A stretch of DNA of 64,000 bases from an uncultured Eubacteriales bacterium (GCA_934552855.1 CAKTEU010000005.1:1-64000), one strand, 5' to 3'; shown: positions 39,859 to 49,901, counted from the stretch's first letter. A program made the numbers and translations. Notes: generated by a model not told the origin, from the letters alone.

Positions 39859-41091
39859 ATGATTAAAAAACTCAGAAAAAAGTTTATTCGCATAACAATG
39901 ATTTCCGTCACAGCTGTATTACTCCTTTTGGGCGTTATAATCAACACGGCGAACTTTGCTTCGATCAATTCCGAACTGACTCAAATGCTCACTGTCATCA
40001 GCAAAAACGAAGGCAAAATTCCGATGATGTTTGACCGGTTTAATCCCGGATTTCGTCCCGGCAGGCAGTTTACCGAAGAAACTCCTTATTCAACAAGATA
40101 TTTTGTTTTAAAATTTACACAAAGCGGTACGCTTGTTCAATATGATCTTGAACATATTGCAACGGTCACAAAAAGCGACACTGAAAAATACCTTTTTGTT
40201 GCACTGAAACACGGCGAAGGTTTTGGCTATACTTCCGGTTACAAATTTTATGTTGTAAATCACGGAAACGACCGCTATATGGCAATTTTTCTTGACTGTA
40301 ACCAACAGGTTAACAATATAAAAATGATTGCAGTTCTTACACTCGCCGCAATTGTTTTTTGTATTGCCCTTGTTTATATTGTTGTTCTTTTATTTTCAAG
40401 GAAAGCGATTGACCCGGTTGTTCAATCATCGGAACGCCAAAAGCAATTTATAACCGATGCGAGCCACGAACTTAAAACACCGATTACCGTTATTGCAACA
40501 AGTCTTTCCGTCCTTGAAATGGAAACCGGAAAACAAAAATGGATTGACAAAGCTAAGGCGCAAACCGAAAAGCTTAAGGAACTTGTCAATTCACTCGTCA
40601 CGCTTTCAAGAATGGATGAAGAACATTCGGTTTTAAAACCGATCGATTTTGACATAAGTTCATCAATCAGTGAAGCAGCATATTCTTTTTCGGATTTTTC
40701 TTTTACAAACGGACACGAACTTAAAATTTCAATTGAGCCAAATATCACTTATAACGGCGATGAATATATGATAAGACAGCTTGTTTCAATCCTTATTGAT
40801 AATGCCGTTAAATACGCCTCAGGCGAAACGCCGATTTTTTTCTCACTTCAAAAAGGCCGAAAAGGCGTTCTTATCAAATGCCGAAACGAGTGCGGCGAAC
40901 CGATTGAAGAAAAAGAGCTTGAAAAACTTTTTGACCGCTTTTATCGTCCGGACAAATCAAGAACATCTTCAACCGGAGGCTTCGGTATCGGACTTTCACT
41001 TGCAAAAGAGATTGCGGAAGGTCACAAAGGAAGCATACACGCAAAAATGCTTGACGAAAAAACAATTGAATTTACAGCCGAACTGAAGTAA
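39859..41091 (+). CDS. Sensor histidine kinase
   Basis: The 410-residue protein has two membrane segments (about 12-32 and 152-178) around a small extracellular sensor domain of 120 residues. The H-box FITDASHELKTPITVIATSL carries the phospho-accepting His, the N-box reads LVSILIDNAVKYA, and GGFGIGLSLAKEIAEGH is the G-box. No HAMP domain is obvious between the second segment and the H-box. It pairs with the response regulator upstream. GGAGGGTG precedes the ATG. Confidence 0.92.
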   Translation: MIKKLRKKFIRITMISVTAVLLLLGVIINTANFASINSELTQMLTVISKNEGKIPMMFDRFNPGFRPGRQFTEETPYSTRYFVLKFTQSGTLVQYDLEHIATVTKSDTEKYLFVALKHGEGFGYTSGYKFYVVNHGNDRYMAIFLDCNQQVNNIKMIAVLTLAAIVFCIALVYIVVLLFSRKAIDPVVQSSERQKQFITDASHELKTPITVIATSLSVLEMETGKQKWIDKAKAQTEKLKELVNSLVTLSRMDEEHSVLKPIDFDISSSISEAAYSFSDFSFTNGHELKISIEPNITYNGDEYMIRQLVSILIDNAVKYASGETPIFFSLQKGRKGVLIKCRNECGEPIEEKELEKLFDRFYRPDKSRTSSTGGFGIGLSLAKEIAEGHKGSIHAKMLDEKTIEFTAELK

Positions 41092-41097
41092 ATGAAC

Positions 41098-41184
41098 AAA
41101 AGCACCTCACTTTTGAACCGTTCTCTCAATTGTTAGATTTTTCGGTCTAACTTTTGGGAGCCACATCAAAAGTGAAGTGCTTTT
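41098..41184. repeat. Nested inverted repeat after the kinase gene
   Basis: Outer arms of 19 bases (41098-41116 and 41166-41184) enclose a second stem (CTCTCAA / TTGGGAG) and a third (GTTAGA / TCTAAC). The outer arm ends in TTTT, so it can act as a terminator in the plus direction. The length, nearly 90 bases, is unusual for a terminator. Confidence 0.7.
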
Positions 41185-41285
41185 AACATAAGTATCTACG
41201 GATTAATAAATGTGTAAATATAGCGATAAAATATGCTGAAAAGATTTGCACTTTTCAGCCGACCGGCAGTTACACACTTTTAAAA

Positions 41286-42017
41286 TTATTCTTTCGGCAT
41301 AAATGTTGGGAACATTTCAAGCTTGAACTTGTTCATCTTATTCATTTTGTCAATTTTATCTTTGGTCTGCTCATCTTCGCAAATACCGGTTCTGATATAC
41401 TTATCAAGCGTATCATAGGTAAAACCGAGGTTATCTTCATCGGTTTTTCCGCAAAGTCCGTCAATCGGAACCTTTTCAACAAGATTCGCCGGTACACCGA
41501 GTACACGTCCGATTGCACGCACTTCAGTAACCGTAAGATGAGAAAGCGGACCGAAATCACCGGCAGCATCACCGTATCTGGTTGCATAACCGACCCAGTC
41601 TTCGGAAAGATTGCAAGTATTTGCAACACGTCCGTTCATTGACTGACCGACTGCATACAGCGTTGCCATTCTGATTCGGGCGGGAAGGTTGTTTTTGGTC
41701 TGTTGAGTGACTTCAAGATCTTTCGGAAGGCTTTTGAGGACACCGTCAACCGCATCTTTTATATTTATAATATAATTCTTGATTCCAAGATGAGAAACAA
41801 GCTGTTTTGCGCAGTCGATATCGCTTTGAACGCCGCACGGCATAAGTACACCGATAACACGGTCTTTTCCAAGCGCTTCAACACAAAGGGCCGCAACAAC
41901 CGAACTGTCCTTGCCGCCGGAAATTCCCACAACGGCGTTGCAGTTCTTGCCGTTCTTTTCAAAAAAATCTCTTATCCATTCAACACATTCGTTTTTAACT
42001 TTTTCTGCATTAAACAT
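41286..42017 (-). CDS. nadE: NAD+ synthetase, ammonia-dependent
   Basis: NadE forms NAD from nicotinate adenine dinucleotide, ATP and ammonia. The 243-residue protein has the pyrophosphatase P-loop VVGISGGKDSSVVAALC and lacks the glutaminase domain, so it depends on ammonia. Further motifs are NLSEDWVGYATRYGDAAGDF and PIDGLCGKTDEDNLGFTYD. ATG at 42017 is preferred to the GTG at 42029 because AAGG then has usable spacing. It follows radC by 17 bases. Confidence 0.93.
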   Translation of the reverse strand: MFNAEKVKNECVEWIRDFFEKNGKNCNAVVGISGGKDSSVVAALCVEALGKDRVIGVLMPCGVQSDIDCAKQLVSHLGIKNYIINIKDAVDGVLKSLPKDLEVTQQTKNNLPARIRMATLYAVGQSMNGRVANTCNLSEDWVGYATRYGDAAGDFGPLSHLTVTEVRAIGRVLGVPANLVEKVPIDGLCGKTDEDNLGFTYDTLDKYIRTGICEDEQTKDKIDKMNKMNKFKLEMFPTFMPKE

Positions 42018-42034
42018 TCTAATCACCAACCTTA

Positions 42035-42754
42035 TCAGAATAATGGGTCAAGACCGTAAAATAAATGAGTAAATTTTGGAACGGAAATCATTGAACAATA
42101 GCCTTCCTGAGATATAATTATATGATCCATAAGGCTGACTTTGAGCGAATTGAGAAACTCATACGCATTTTTTGTCTGTGTAACATCGTCCGAAGACGGA
42201 AGTGAAACCCCGTTTGGATGATTATGAACCAAAAGCACGCCGGTCGCTTTTGTTTCAAGAACTGCAGATGCAAGCTTTCTCATATCAAAAAGCGTTGTGT
42301 ACACATCACCATCTGAAAGTTTGCGAACGGCAATCAAATAATGATTATGATCAAAGCACATTACATAAGCACGCTCGTTTGTTGTGTCAAGAAATTTTGG
42401 GCGCATAAAATCAACAATTTCCTTTGTTGACATGAGAGTCGGTCTTTCGGTTTTTATATCGGAAAAATATCTTGAATAAAGCGGTAAAACCATATTGATG
42501 AGACATGCCGCATTCTCAGTCATTCCCTTAACGCTTTTAAGTTCGGGAATGCTTGCTTTCAATACACCGGAAAAGCTTCCGAATGTTTCCATAAGATCGT
42601 GCGCAATCGGATTTGTGTCCTTATATGGGATTCCGAAAAATAAAAGCAGTTCAAGAATATTATGATCCGCCATTCCGTCAAAGCCGGTTTCAATATATCG
42701 GTTTTTTACTTTTTGGCGATGACCCTTATGAATATTCTTCTCTTGTTCAGGCAT
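42035..42754 (-). CDS. radC: RadC-family JAB-domain protein
   Basis: The 239-residue protein has an N-terminal helix-hairpin-helix part (LKSVKGMTENAACLI) and a C-terminal JAMM/MPN domain with LVHNHPNGVSLPSSDD, the zinc-binding H-x-H...S...D set. The family was named for DNA repair, but its biochemical role is unsettled. The start has a weak ribosome site (AAGGTTGG). It follows pfkA by 27 bases and precedes nadE. Confidence 0.9.
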   Translation of the reverse strand: MPEQEKNIHKGHRQKVKNRYIETGFDGMADHNILELLLFFGIPYKDTNPIAHDLMETFGSFSGVLKASIPELKSVKGMTENAACLINMVLPLYSRYFSDIKTERPTLMSTKEIVDFMRPKFLDTTNERAYVMCFDHNHYLIAVRKLSDGDVYTTLFDMRKLASAVLETKATGVLLVHNHPNGVSLPSSDDVTQTKNAYEFLNSLKVSLMDHIIISQEGYCSMISVPKFTHLFYGLDPLF

Positions 42755-42781
42755 AAATCAGACCAACCTTACAAACAATAA

Positions 42782-43747
42782 TCAGATTGAAATTTCCATT
42801 GCCATCTTGTACATATCAAGATCGATTGAATTTTCCATTCCGAGTGCTTCAACGATATCGTAATCCACGATATCTTCTTTCTTAATTGCAACAACACGGT
42901 TGCCGATTCCGTCCTTGAGAAGCTGAACTGCGTGATAACCCATTCTGCTTGCAAGAATACGGTCTCTTGCTGTTGGCGAACCGCCACGCTGAACATGGCC
43001 GAGAACGGTTGCACGAGATTCAACGCCGGTTTCTTTCTGAATGCGTTTTGCCATTTCGGCAACACCGCCGATAGCTTCGGAAACCATGATTACAAAATGA
43101 ACTTTTCCGCTTCTTTGCGTACGCATCATGCGCTGAATAACGTCACGTTCAAAATCATACGGAACTTCCGGAATAATAATTGAAGTTGCTCCGCAGGCAA
43201 CACCGGCATTAAGAGCAAGATAACCTGCACCCCTGCCCATGACTTCAACAACTGCGCAGCGGTCATGAGATTCGGTTGTGTCTCTGATTCTGTCAACCAT
43301 TTCAACAATTGTCTGCATCGCCGTATCATAGCCGATTGTTGCATCGCAGCAACCTATGTCATTATCAATTGTTCCGGGAAGAGCAACACACGGAATACCC
43401 TTGAGAGAAAGATCACGGGCACCTCTAAAAGAGCCGTCGCCACCGATCACAACAAGGCCGTCGATTCCCCTTTCACGGCAAACCCTGATTGCGGCCTGCA
43501 TTCCTTCATCGGTTTTAAAACGATCACTTCTTGCGGAATAAAGAATTGTTCCACCGCGATTAATTATATCGGAAACAGAACGAAGATTCATCTCATACAT
43601 ATCATTTTCCATAAGGCCGTTATAGCCACGTCTGATTCCGTAAACTTTCATTCCGAGTTCGCATCCGGCACGAACAACAGCCCTGATTGCAGCATTCATT
43701 CCCGGAGCGTCTCCGCCGCTGGTCAATACACCTATGGTTTTCATCAT
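42782..43747 (-). CDS. pfkA: 6-phosphofructokinase
   Basis: PfkA makes fructose 1,6-bisphosphate from fructose 6-phosphate and ATP, the committed step of glycolysis. The 321-residue protein has IGVLTSGGDAPGMNAAIRAV, GGDGSFRGA for ATP, the catalytic PGTIDNDIGCCDATIGYDTA, and EVMGRGAGYLAL. Gly in GGDGS favours ATP rather than pyrophosphate as donor. AAAGGAG lies 8 bases before the first of two ATG codons. A strong promoter (43825-43852) lies upstream, so it starts the pfkA-radC-nadE unit. Confidence 0.95.
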   Translation of the reverse strand: MMKTIGVLTSGGDAPGMNAAIRAVVRAGCELGMKVYGIRRGYNGLMENDMYEMNLRSVSDIINRGGTILYSARSDRFKTDEGMQAAIRVCRERGIDGLVVIGGDGSFRGARDLSLKGIPCVALPGTIDNDIGCCDATIGYDTAMQTIVEMVDRIRDTTESHDRCAVVEVMGRGAGYLALNAGVACGATSIIIPEVPYDFERDVIQRMMRTQRSGKVHFVIMVSEAIGGVAEMAKRIQKETGVESRATVLGHVQRGGSPTARDRILASRMGYHAVQLLKDGIGNRVVAIKKEDIVDYDIVEALGMENSIDLDMYKMAMEISI

Positions 43748-43824
43748 TTTTAAAACTCCTTTCAGCAAGCAGGCAAAATACTGTAAATCACCCCTGCCGA
43801 CAGTAATAATAAATATTTATGGAT

Positions 43825-43852
43825 ATTATACACTATTGACGAAAATTGTCAA
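43825..43852 (-). promoter_or_regulatory. Promoter of pfkA
   Basis: Minus strand TTGACA, 16-base spacer, TATAAT. Confidence 0.75.
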
Positions 43853-43881
43853 CATTTGCCAAAAATAAAGCCGCTCGTTTT

Positions 43882-46800
43882 TTACTTTCTGATTGCAATA
43901 TTTTCCTTTCCGAAAATATATTCAAGTTCATCGGTTATCGGCTCTGACAATTCAAGCGAACCCGAAAGCTCATATTTTCCCGAATCTTCAAAAAAGCAAT
44001 AAACAGGAAATGAACCAAAAAAGATTTTTTTCAAGGTTTCAAGCTTTAAAAGTCTTTGATCTGTTTTATTTTTAACCCGAACAAAAATGCCCTGCCTTCT
44101 TTTTTTTGCCGCCGTGACATCTCTGATAACATTTTTCGGGTTGGGTTCAATGCTTTCGCAAACAACCGAAGGCTCCCTGTCTTCACGAAGGCTGAGTCTT
44201 CCCCGAACAAGAATAACGCTCCCCGGCTGAATAAGCATTGCTTTCTCCGAATACAGTTTTGAAAAAACAATGCATTCAATTGTTCCGGTAAGATCTTCAA
44301 GTTTTATAAAGCACATGGAAGTATTGCTTTTTGTAACTTTACGCTGAACAGACGCAATTGAGCCGAGCAAAAGCACATTGCAGTTATCTTTATATTTTGA
44401 GGAAAACTCTCCTGCTGAAGAAATAATTTTTGAAATTTCATCTGCTTTTATCTTTTCTGAAAGCCCTTTGTATTTTTCCATCGGATGACCGGAAAGATAC
44501 AATCCCGTAACTTCTTTTTCATATTCAAGAAGCTTTTCATATTCAAGTTCTTCCATCTGCGGTGCCGAAAATTGTTCTTTCGCCCCAAAAGAAGAATCAT
44601 TGTCAAAAAAACCGATTTGTCCGGCAACATTACGCCTTTTATCTTCATCGAGCTGTGCTGTAATTATAGGTAGGAGATATATCATCTGTCTGCGGTTTAA
44701 TCCAAGACCGTCAAGTGCACCGCATTTTATCAAACTTTCAACCGCTCTTTTATTAAAATCTTTGCCATAAACACGATTGCAAAAATCTTCAAAGCTTTTA
44801 AACGGCAAAGTCCGCCTTTTTTCAACAATTGTCCTTATGAATCCTTTTCCGAGGTTTTTAACAGCAAGAAGTCCGAAACGAATTGCATCATCGGAAACCG
44901 AAAAGCCCTCAACGCTTTCATTGACGTGCGGAGGAAGAACCTTTATTGAAAGTCTTGCGCATTCTTCAATATATACCGAAATCTTACCGGCGCTTTCAAG
45001 AACACTTGTAAGCGTTGCCGCAAGAAGTTCACGGGAATAATGGCATTTCAGATATGCGGTTTGATATGAAACAAAAGCATAAGCGGCGGCATGCGCCTTA
45101 TTAAAGGCATACTTTGCAAAATTTGACATTTCGTCAAAAAGTTCGTTTGCAACCTTTTCGGAAATTCCGTTTGCAACCGCACCGCAGCAAAGCACATTTC
45201 CGTTTTCATCTTTCAGACCGTGAACAAAATTTTCACGTTCCTTTGCCATTACGTCGAGCTTTTTCTTTGACATTGCACGGCGAACAAGGTCTGCCCTTCC
45301 GTAAGAATAGCCCGCAACCTTTCGGCAAATTTGCATAACCTGTTCCTGATACACCATACAGCCGTAAGTAACCGAAAGTATATCTTTAACCTGTTCGCAC
45401 TTATAAACAGTCTGCTCGGGGTGATGGCGGTTATTGATATAGGTATCGATTGAATCGGCAGGACCCGGACGATAAAGAGAAATAACAGCAATCAAGTCCT
45501 CAAGACTTTGCGGTTTAAGGCGAGTGAGAACGCTCCTCATTCCGGCGGATTCAAACTGAAAAACGCCGTCGGTTTTTCCGCTTGAAAGCATATCAAAAGT
45601 TTTTTTATCACTGATATCAATATCTTTTTCGGAAAAAGACGGATTATTCATTTGGATCATCTTGATTGTGTCGTCAATCACCGTGAGTGTACGAAGTCCG
45701 AGAAAGTCCATTTTCAAAAGACCAAGAGCCTCAAGATTAGTCATTGTAAACTGAGTTACAACGCTTTCATCATTAACGGCAAGCGGAACATAGCTTGAAA
45801 CTTCATCACGCGTAATAACGACCCCGGCAGCATGAGTTGAAGCGTGCCTCGGCATTCCCTCAACACGTTTTGCCATGTTAATAAGCTCTTTTGTTTCTTC
45901 GCTGCTTTCATAAAGCTTGCACAGTTCAGGCGAAACTTTAAGTGCTTTATCAATCGTGATTTTCATTTCATTCGGAATTTGCTTTGCAACTGCATCAACG
46001 GTTTGATATGACATTCCCATAACTCTTCCGACATCACGAATGGCAGCCCTTGCGGCAAGAGTTCCAAAGGTTACAATTTGTGCAACATGGTCATAGCCGT
46101 ATTTTCCAATTACATAATCAATAACTTCCTGCCGCCTGACATAGCAAAAATCAACATCAAAGTCCGGCATACTAACCCTTTCGGGATTGAGAAAACGTTC
46201 AAAAAGAAGATTATACTTCATAGGGTCAATGCCGGTTATACCGATACAGTACGCCGCAAGGCTCGCCGCTCCGGAACCTCTTCCGGGACCAACGGGAATC
46301 CCCTTGCTCTTTGCATACTGAATGAAGTCGTTGACAATGAGGTAATAATCAACATAGCCCATTTTATTGATAACCGAAAGCTCGTAATCAAGTCGGTCGA
46401 TATATTCTTTCGGCGGATTTTCGCCAAAATGAGTATACAGTCCGTAAAGACACTGACGTTTGAAGTACTCAAAATGATCCATATCATTCGGAACTTCAAA
46501 GTGAGGAAGTTTTGTTTTTCCAAACTCAAACTCAAGGTTACACATATCGGCAATGACCTGTGTGTTTTCAATCGCCGAAGGCACAGAAGCAAAAAGCTCA
46601 CGCATTTCGTCTTCGCTTTTGAGATAAAACTCCTGTGTTTCAAATTCAAGTCCGGTATCTTCACCGACAATGTGGTTCGTCTGAATACAAATCAAAACCT
46701 GCTGAACAGCAGCATCGTCTTTTTCAATATAGTGTGTGTCGTTTGTTGCAACAAGCGGTATGCCGGTTTCGTTTGAAAGTTTGATAAGATCGTTCAAAAT

Positions 46801-47352
46801 CAAAAGTTCTTCACGGAGCAAATGGTTTTGAATTTCAATATAATAATTTCCTTGTCCAAAAGTTTCGTTATACCAAAGTGCAGTTTGCTTTGCACTCTCA
46901 TAATCACCCCTTGAAAGTGCGCGCGGTACTTCTCCGGCGAGACAGGCAGAAAGCGCAATAAGACCTTCATGGTGCTTTTCAAGAAGTTCACGGTCTATTC
47001 TCGGCTTTGTGTAAAACCCTTCTGTCCAAGATTTACTCACCATGGCAATAAGATTTTTATATCCGATTTCGTTTTTGCAAAGCAATATAAGGTGATATCT
47101 TTCATTATCAAGGCCGTGAACCTTATCAAATCTTGAACGGGCGGCAACATAACATTCACAGCCGATAATCGGCTTGATGCCGGCCGCCTTTGCAGCTTTG
47201 TAAAAATCAATCACGCCGTACATTACGCCGTGGTCGGTGATTGCAACTGCTGACTGACCTTTTGCTTTTACGGCTTCAATCAATTCGCTTAAACGACAAG
47301 CACCGTCAAGAAGGCTGTATTCGGTATGAAGATGAAGATGAGTAAATGACAT
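43882..47352 (-). CDS. dnaE: DNA polymerase III alpha subunit, DnaE type
   Basis: The 1156-residue replicative polymerase starts with the PHP domain (HLHTEYSLLDGACRLSELI). The palm has GPGRGSGAASLAAYC and MPDFDVDFC with catalytic Asp residues. The fingers contain YQEQVMQICRKVAGYSYGRA, and an OB-fold near 960-1060 and a short C-terminal domain follow. Length and order match DnaE1. In Firmicutes PolC and DnaE share replication; this is the DnaE member. It follows rqcH by 21 bases on the same strand. GGCGGTGAG precedes the ATG. Confidence 0.95.
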   Translation of the reverse strand: MSFTHLHLHTEYSLLDGACRLSELIEAVKAKGQSAVAITDHGVMYGVIDFYKAAKAAGIKPIIGCECYVAARSRFDKVHGLDNERYHLILLCKNEIGYKNLIAMVSKSWTEGFYTKPRIDRELLEKHHEGLIALSACLAGEVPRALSRGDYESAKQTALWYNETFGQGNYYIEIQNHLLREELLILNDLIKLSNETGIPLVATNDTHYIEKDDAAVQQVLICIQTNHIVGEDTGLEFETQEFYLKSEDEMRELFASVPSAIENTQVIADMCNLEFEFGKTKLPHFEVPNDMDHFEYFKRQCLYGLYTHFGENPPKEYIDRLDYELSVINKMGYVDYYLIVNDFIQYAKSKGIPVGPGRGSGAASLAAYCIGITGIDPMKYNLLFERFLNPERVSMPDFDVDFCYVRRQEVIDYVIGKYGYDHVAQIVTFGTLAARAAIRDVGRVMGMSYQTVDAVAKQIPNEMKITIDKALKVSPELCKLYESSEETKELINMAKRVEGMPRHASTHAAGVVITRDEVSSYVPLAVNDESVVTQFTMTNLEALGLLKMDFLGLRTLTVIDDTIKMIQMNNPSFSEKDIDISDKKTFDMLSSGKTDGVFQFESAGMRSVLTRLKPQSLEDLIAVISLYRPGPADSIDTYINNRHHPEQTVYKCEQVKDILSVTYGCMVYQEQVMQICRKVAGYSYGRADLVRRAMSKKKLDVMAKERENFVHGLKDENGNVLCCGAVANGISEKVANELFDEMSNFAKYAFNKAHAAAYAFVSYQTAYLKCHYSRELLAATLTSVLESAGKISVYIEECARLSIKVLPPHVNESVEGFSVSDDAIRFGLLAVKNLGKGFIRTIVEKRRTLPFKSFEDFCNRVYGKDFNKRAVESLIKCGALDGLGLNRRQMIYLLPIITAQLDEDKRRNVAGQIGFFDNDSSFGAKEQFSAPQMEELEYEKLLEYEKEVTGLYLSGHPMEKYKGLSEKIKADEISKIISSAGEFSSKYKDNCNVLLLGSIASVQRKVTKSNTSMCFIKLEDLTGTIECIVFSKLYSEKAMLIQPGSVILVRGRLSLREDREPSVVCESIEPNPKNVIRDVTAAKKRRQGIFVRVKNKTDQRLLKLETLKKIFFGSFPVYCFFEDSGKYELSGSLELSEPITDELEYIFGKENIAIRK

Positions 47353-47373
47353 TCGCTCACCGCCTTTTAAAAT

Positions 47374-49125
47374 TTATTTTGAAAAAAGTTTTTCTGCGAG
47401 TTTCTTATCGGGGTTAACGGTAATTGTAAAGTATTCGTGATAGATAACCTTTCCGGGCTTTGCACCGACAGGCTTTTTAAGTGCCTTGACTCTTGTGTAA
47501 TCAACGGGAACAAGCGACGAATCGCTCGCTTTGCTGTGGCACGCCGCAATGATTGCAGCTTCTTCAATTGATTCATCGGAAACTTCTCCGTTTTGACTGA
47601 CTATGATAACGTGTGAACCCGGAAAACCCTGAGTATGAAGCCACATATCGGTTTTTGAAGCTGTTTTCATCGAAAGTCTGTCATTTTGAACATTGTTTCT
47701 TCCGACGAGTATTTTATAACCGTCGCTTGATCTGTACTCAAGCGGCGGAAGCTGTTTTGCCGATTTGTTTTTTGCGTTGCCTTTTGACTTTATATATCCG
47801 CCTTCGGAAAGTTCCTGCCGTACTGCGAAAAGTTCGGCATCACTGTCGGCACGGGAAAGTTCATCAAGAACCGATTCAAAGTATACAAGTTCGGCTTCGC
47901 CCTGTTCAATAAGCTTTGCAAGCATGACCTCAGCGGTTTTTGCTTTGCGGTAATCTTTATAATATTTATTTGCGTTTTCGGTCGGAGTCAAAGCCGGATT
48001 GCTCGGAATACGAAGCGGCTTCATTGAATCGTAATAGTTTTCAACGTCATAAAACAAAGCGCCCTTTTGCAGTTTGTGCAAGTTGGCGGTTATAAGTTCA
48101 CCGCTTAGACGAAGCTGTTCCTTGTCGGCACACTTTTTAAGTTCTTCCCTTTGAAGATTTAACTTTCGGGTTGTTCGGTCAACAAGGGTGTTTAAAAGTT
48201 TAAAAAGTTCCTGTCCCCTGTGAGTGATTCTGTTGATTCTGTCACGTTCAAAAAAGAAATCGTCAAGAAGCGTTGAAGGACTGTCATATTTTTTTACTTC
48301 CAAAATTTCGCCGTACTGACAAACAGGCATAAAGCACATATCTTTAGGCTTTTTGTTTGAGTCAAGGAGCATATACACATCTTGATTTTGATGAAGAGAG
48401 TTTTTGACAGAAGAAATAACCGCCTTAAGTTTTTCAATCTGATCATTTTTAAGTGCACTGACAAAGCAATCATCACCGCTTGCCAAAAATGCAATTTCAC
48501 GGGCAGAAACCGGCGAAACACCCTGAAGACAGGAAAGCACAGCGGACGAAAGATACTTGTTTTCAAATGTAAGTATTCTTTCAACAACACTTTGGGCAGT
48601 TTCGGTTTCAAGGCAAAGCTTGTCCTGTTTCGGCGGAAGCTTATATTCAATTCCGGGAAGAATTTGGCGAACGGATGACGTGGTAATATCAACACGTTTT
48701 GCCGAATCAATCACCCTTCCTTCGCCACTTTGCAAAATTAAATTGCTGTATTTGCCCATGATTTCTGCGCATAGGGTGAGTCTTACCCTGTCGCCGATTT
48801 CGTTCGCAGCGTCAAAATCAATAAAAACAACTCTGTCAAGTTCACGCTGTCTTATATCAACAATTTTTGCCGCTGTCAGATGTTTTCTCAAAAGCATACA
48901 GAACATTGGCGGAACGGCCGGATTCTGTATTGCGTGCGAAGTGAAATGTATCCTCGGGCTGTCGGCACGAACACAGATTAAAAGCCTGAACATTCCGCTT
49001 TTTCCTCGAAGTATAAGCACAATTTCGTCCATGCTCGGCTGTTGAACCTTGTCGACTCGAAGACCGACGGCATTCGCTTTCAATTCATCGCAAACCTTTG
49101 ACAGAAAAATTCCGTCAAGTGCCAT
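47374..49125 (-). CDS. rqcH: Ribosome quality-control protein RqcH (NFACT family)
   Basis: RqcH binds stalled 50S subunits with peptidyl-tRNA and adds C-terminal alanine tails that mark the chain for degradation. The 583-residue protein begins MALDGIFLSKVCDELKANAV and has the NFACT-N domain, a coiled-coil middle (about 280-430) and the NFACT-R domain with ILVGRNNVQNDRLSMKTASK, TDMWLHTQGFPGSHVII and the family end. It was formerly named fibronectin-binding protein A. AAGGAATG precedes the ATG. Confidence 0.92.
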   Translation of the reverse strand: MALDGIFLSKVCDELKANAVGLRVDKVQQPSMDEIVLILRGKSGMFRLLICVRADSPRIHFTSHAIQNPAVPPMFCMLLRKHLTAAKIVDIRQRELDRVVFIDFDAANEIGDRVRLTLCAEIMGKYSNLILQSGEGRVIDSAKRVDITTSSVRQILPGIEYKLPPKQDKLCLETETAQSVVERILTFENKYLSSAVLSCLQGVSPVSAREIAFLASGDDCFVSALKNDQIEKLKAVISSVKNSLHQNQDVYMLLDSNKKPKDMCFMPVCQYGEILEVKKYDSPSTLLDDFFFERDRINRITHRGQELFKLLNTLVDRTTRKLNLQREELKKCADKEQLRLSGELITANLHKLQKGALFYDVENYYDSMKPLRIPSNPALTPTENANKYYKDYRKAKTAEVMLAKLIEQGEAELVYFESVLDELSRADSDAELFAVRQELSEGGYIKSKGNAKNKSAKQLPPLEYRSSDGYKILVGRNNVQNDRLSMKTASKTDMWLHTQGFPGSHVIIVSQNGEVSDESIEEAAIIAACHSKASDSSLVPVDYTRVKALKKPVGAKPGKVIYHEYFTITVNPDKKLAEKLFSK

Positions 49126-49139
49126 AACATATCATTCCT

Positions 49140-49901
49140 TTATCCGACAAACCGAACGGGATTGCTTTGAAAAAGCAAAACCGTTTCAAGTTCGGAAAAT
49201 TTTTTATTTATAATTTTTTCAAGTGCCGCCATTGCCGGATACTCGGTTTCAAAATGGCCGGCAGCAACAACGGTGATGCCCTTTTCTTTCGCATCGAGCA
49301 TTTCGTGATGACTGATGTCTCCGGTAACATATGCATCTGCTCCTGCGGCAATGACTTCATTAATAAAACTCATACCGGCACCTCCGCAAACGGCAACATT
49401 CTTAATTTTTGCTTTTCCTTCGACAAAACGAACAGTGGTATTGAGCTTTTTTGCAACAGATTTTGCGAATGTTTCCGGTGCTTCTTCAGCAATTGTTCCT
49501 ATTCTTGCCATAGGAACAGCGCATTCTTTACTTTCTATTCCACTGCAATCTTCAAGACCCAAAATTTTGCAGAGAACATCATTGACACCGCCGCTTGCAC
49601 AATCAAAACACGTGTGAGCGGAAATTGCGTTAATTCCGTTTTTTGCAAGTTCAAACGCCATGTTGCCCCGCAAAAAACTCTTCTGTGCCTTAAAAATTAT
49701 TGGATGGTGAGTAATTATAAGGTCAACGCCGTTTTTCTTTGCTTCCTCAAGTGTTTCACTTGTAAGGTCAAGCGTAAAACCGATTTTTTTCACTTCATCG
49801 TTCTTGTCGCCGATAAGGATTCCGCAGTTATCCCAGTCACATTTTGTTTCATACGGTGCAATTTCATTAATATAATCGGAAATTGTTTTTACGGTAATCA
49901 T
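49140..49901 (-). CDS. Nif3-like dinuclear metal centre protein (YqfO/GTP cyclohydrolase 1 type 2 family)
   Basis: The 253-residue protein has the Nif3/DUF34 signature: APYETKCDWDNCGILIGD, DLIITHHPIIF with the metal-binding His pair, GINAISAHTCFD, VAVCGGAGMSFI, ADAYVTGDISHHEMLDA, and GHFETEYPAM. The hexamer binds two metal ions per subunit. The reaction is not established for most members. It lacks the PII-like insert of longer YqfO proteins. It overlaps trmK by 4 bases, the common Firmicutes pairing. Confidence 0.92.
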   Translation of the reverse strand: MITVKTISDYINEIAPYETKCDWDNCGILIGDKNDEVKKIGFTLDLTSETLEEAKKNGVDLIITHHPIIFKAQKSFLRGNMAFELAKNGINAISAHTCFDCASGGVNDVLCKILGLEDCSGIESKECAVPMARIGTIAEEAPETFAKSVAKKLNTTVRFVEGKAKIKNVAVCGGAGMSFINEVIAAGADAYVTGDISHHEMLDAKEKGITVVAAGHFETEYPAMAALEKIINKKFSELETVLLFQSNPVRFVG

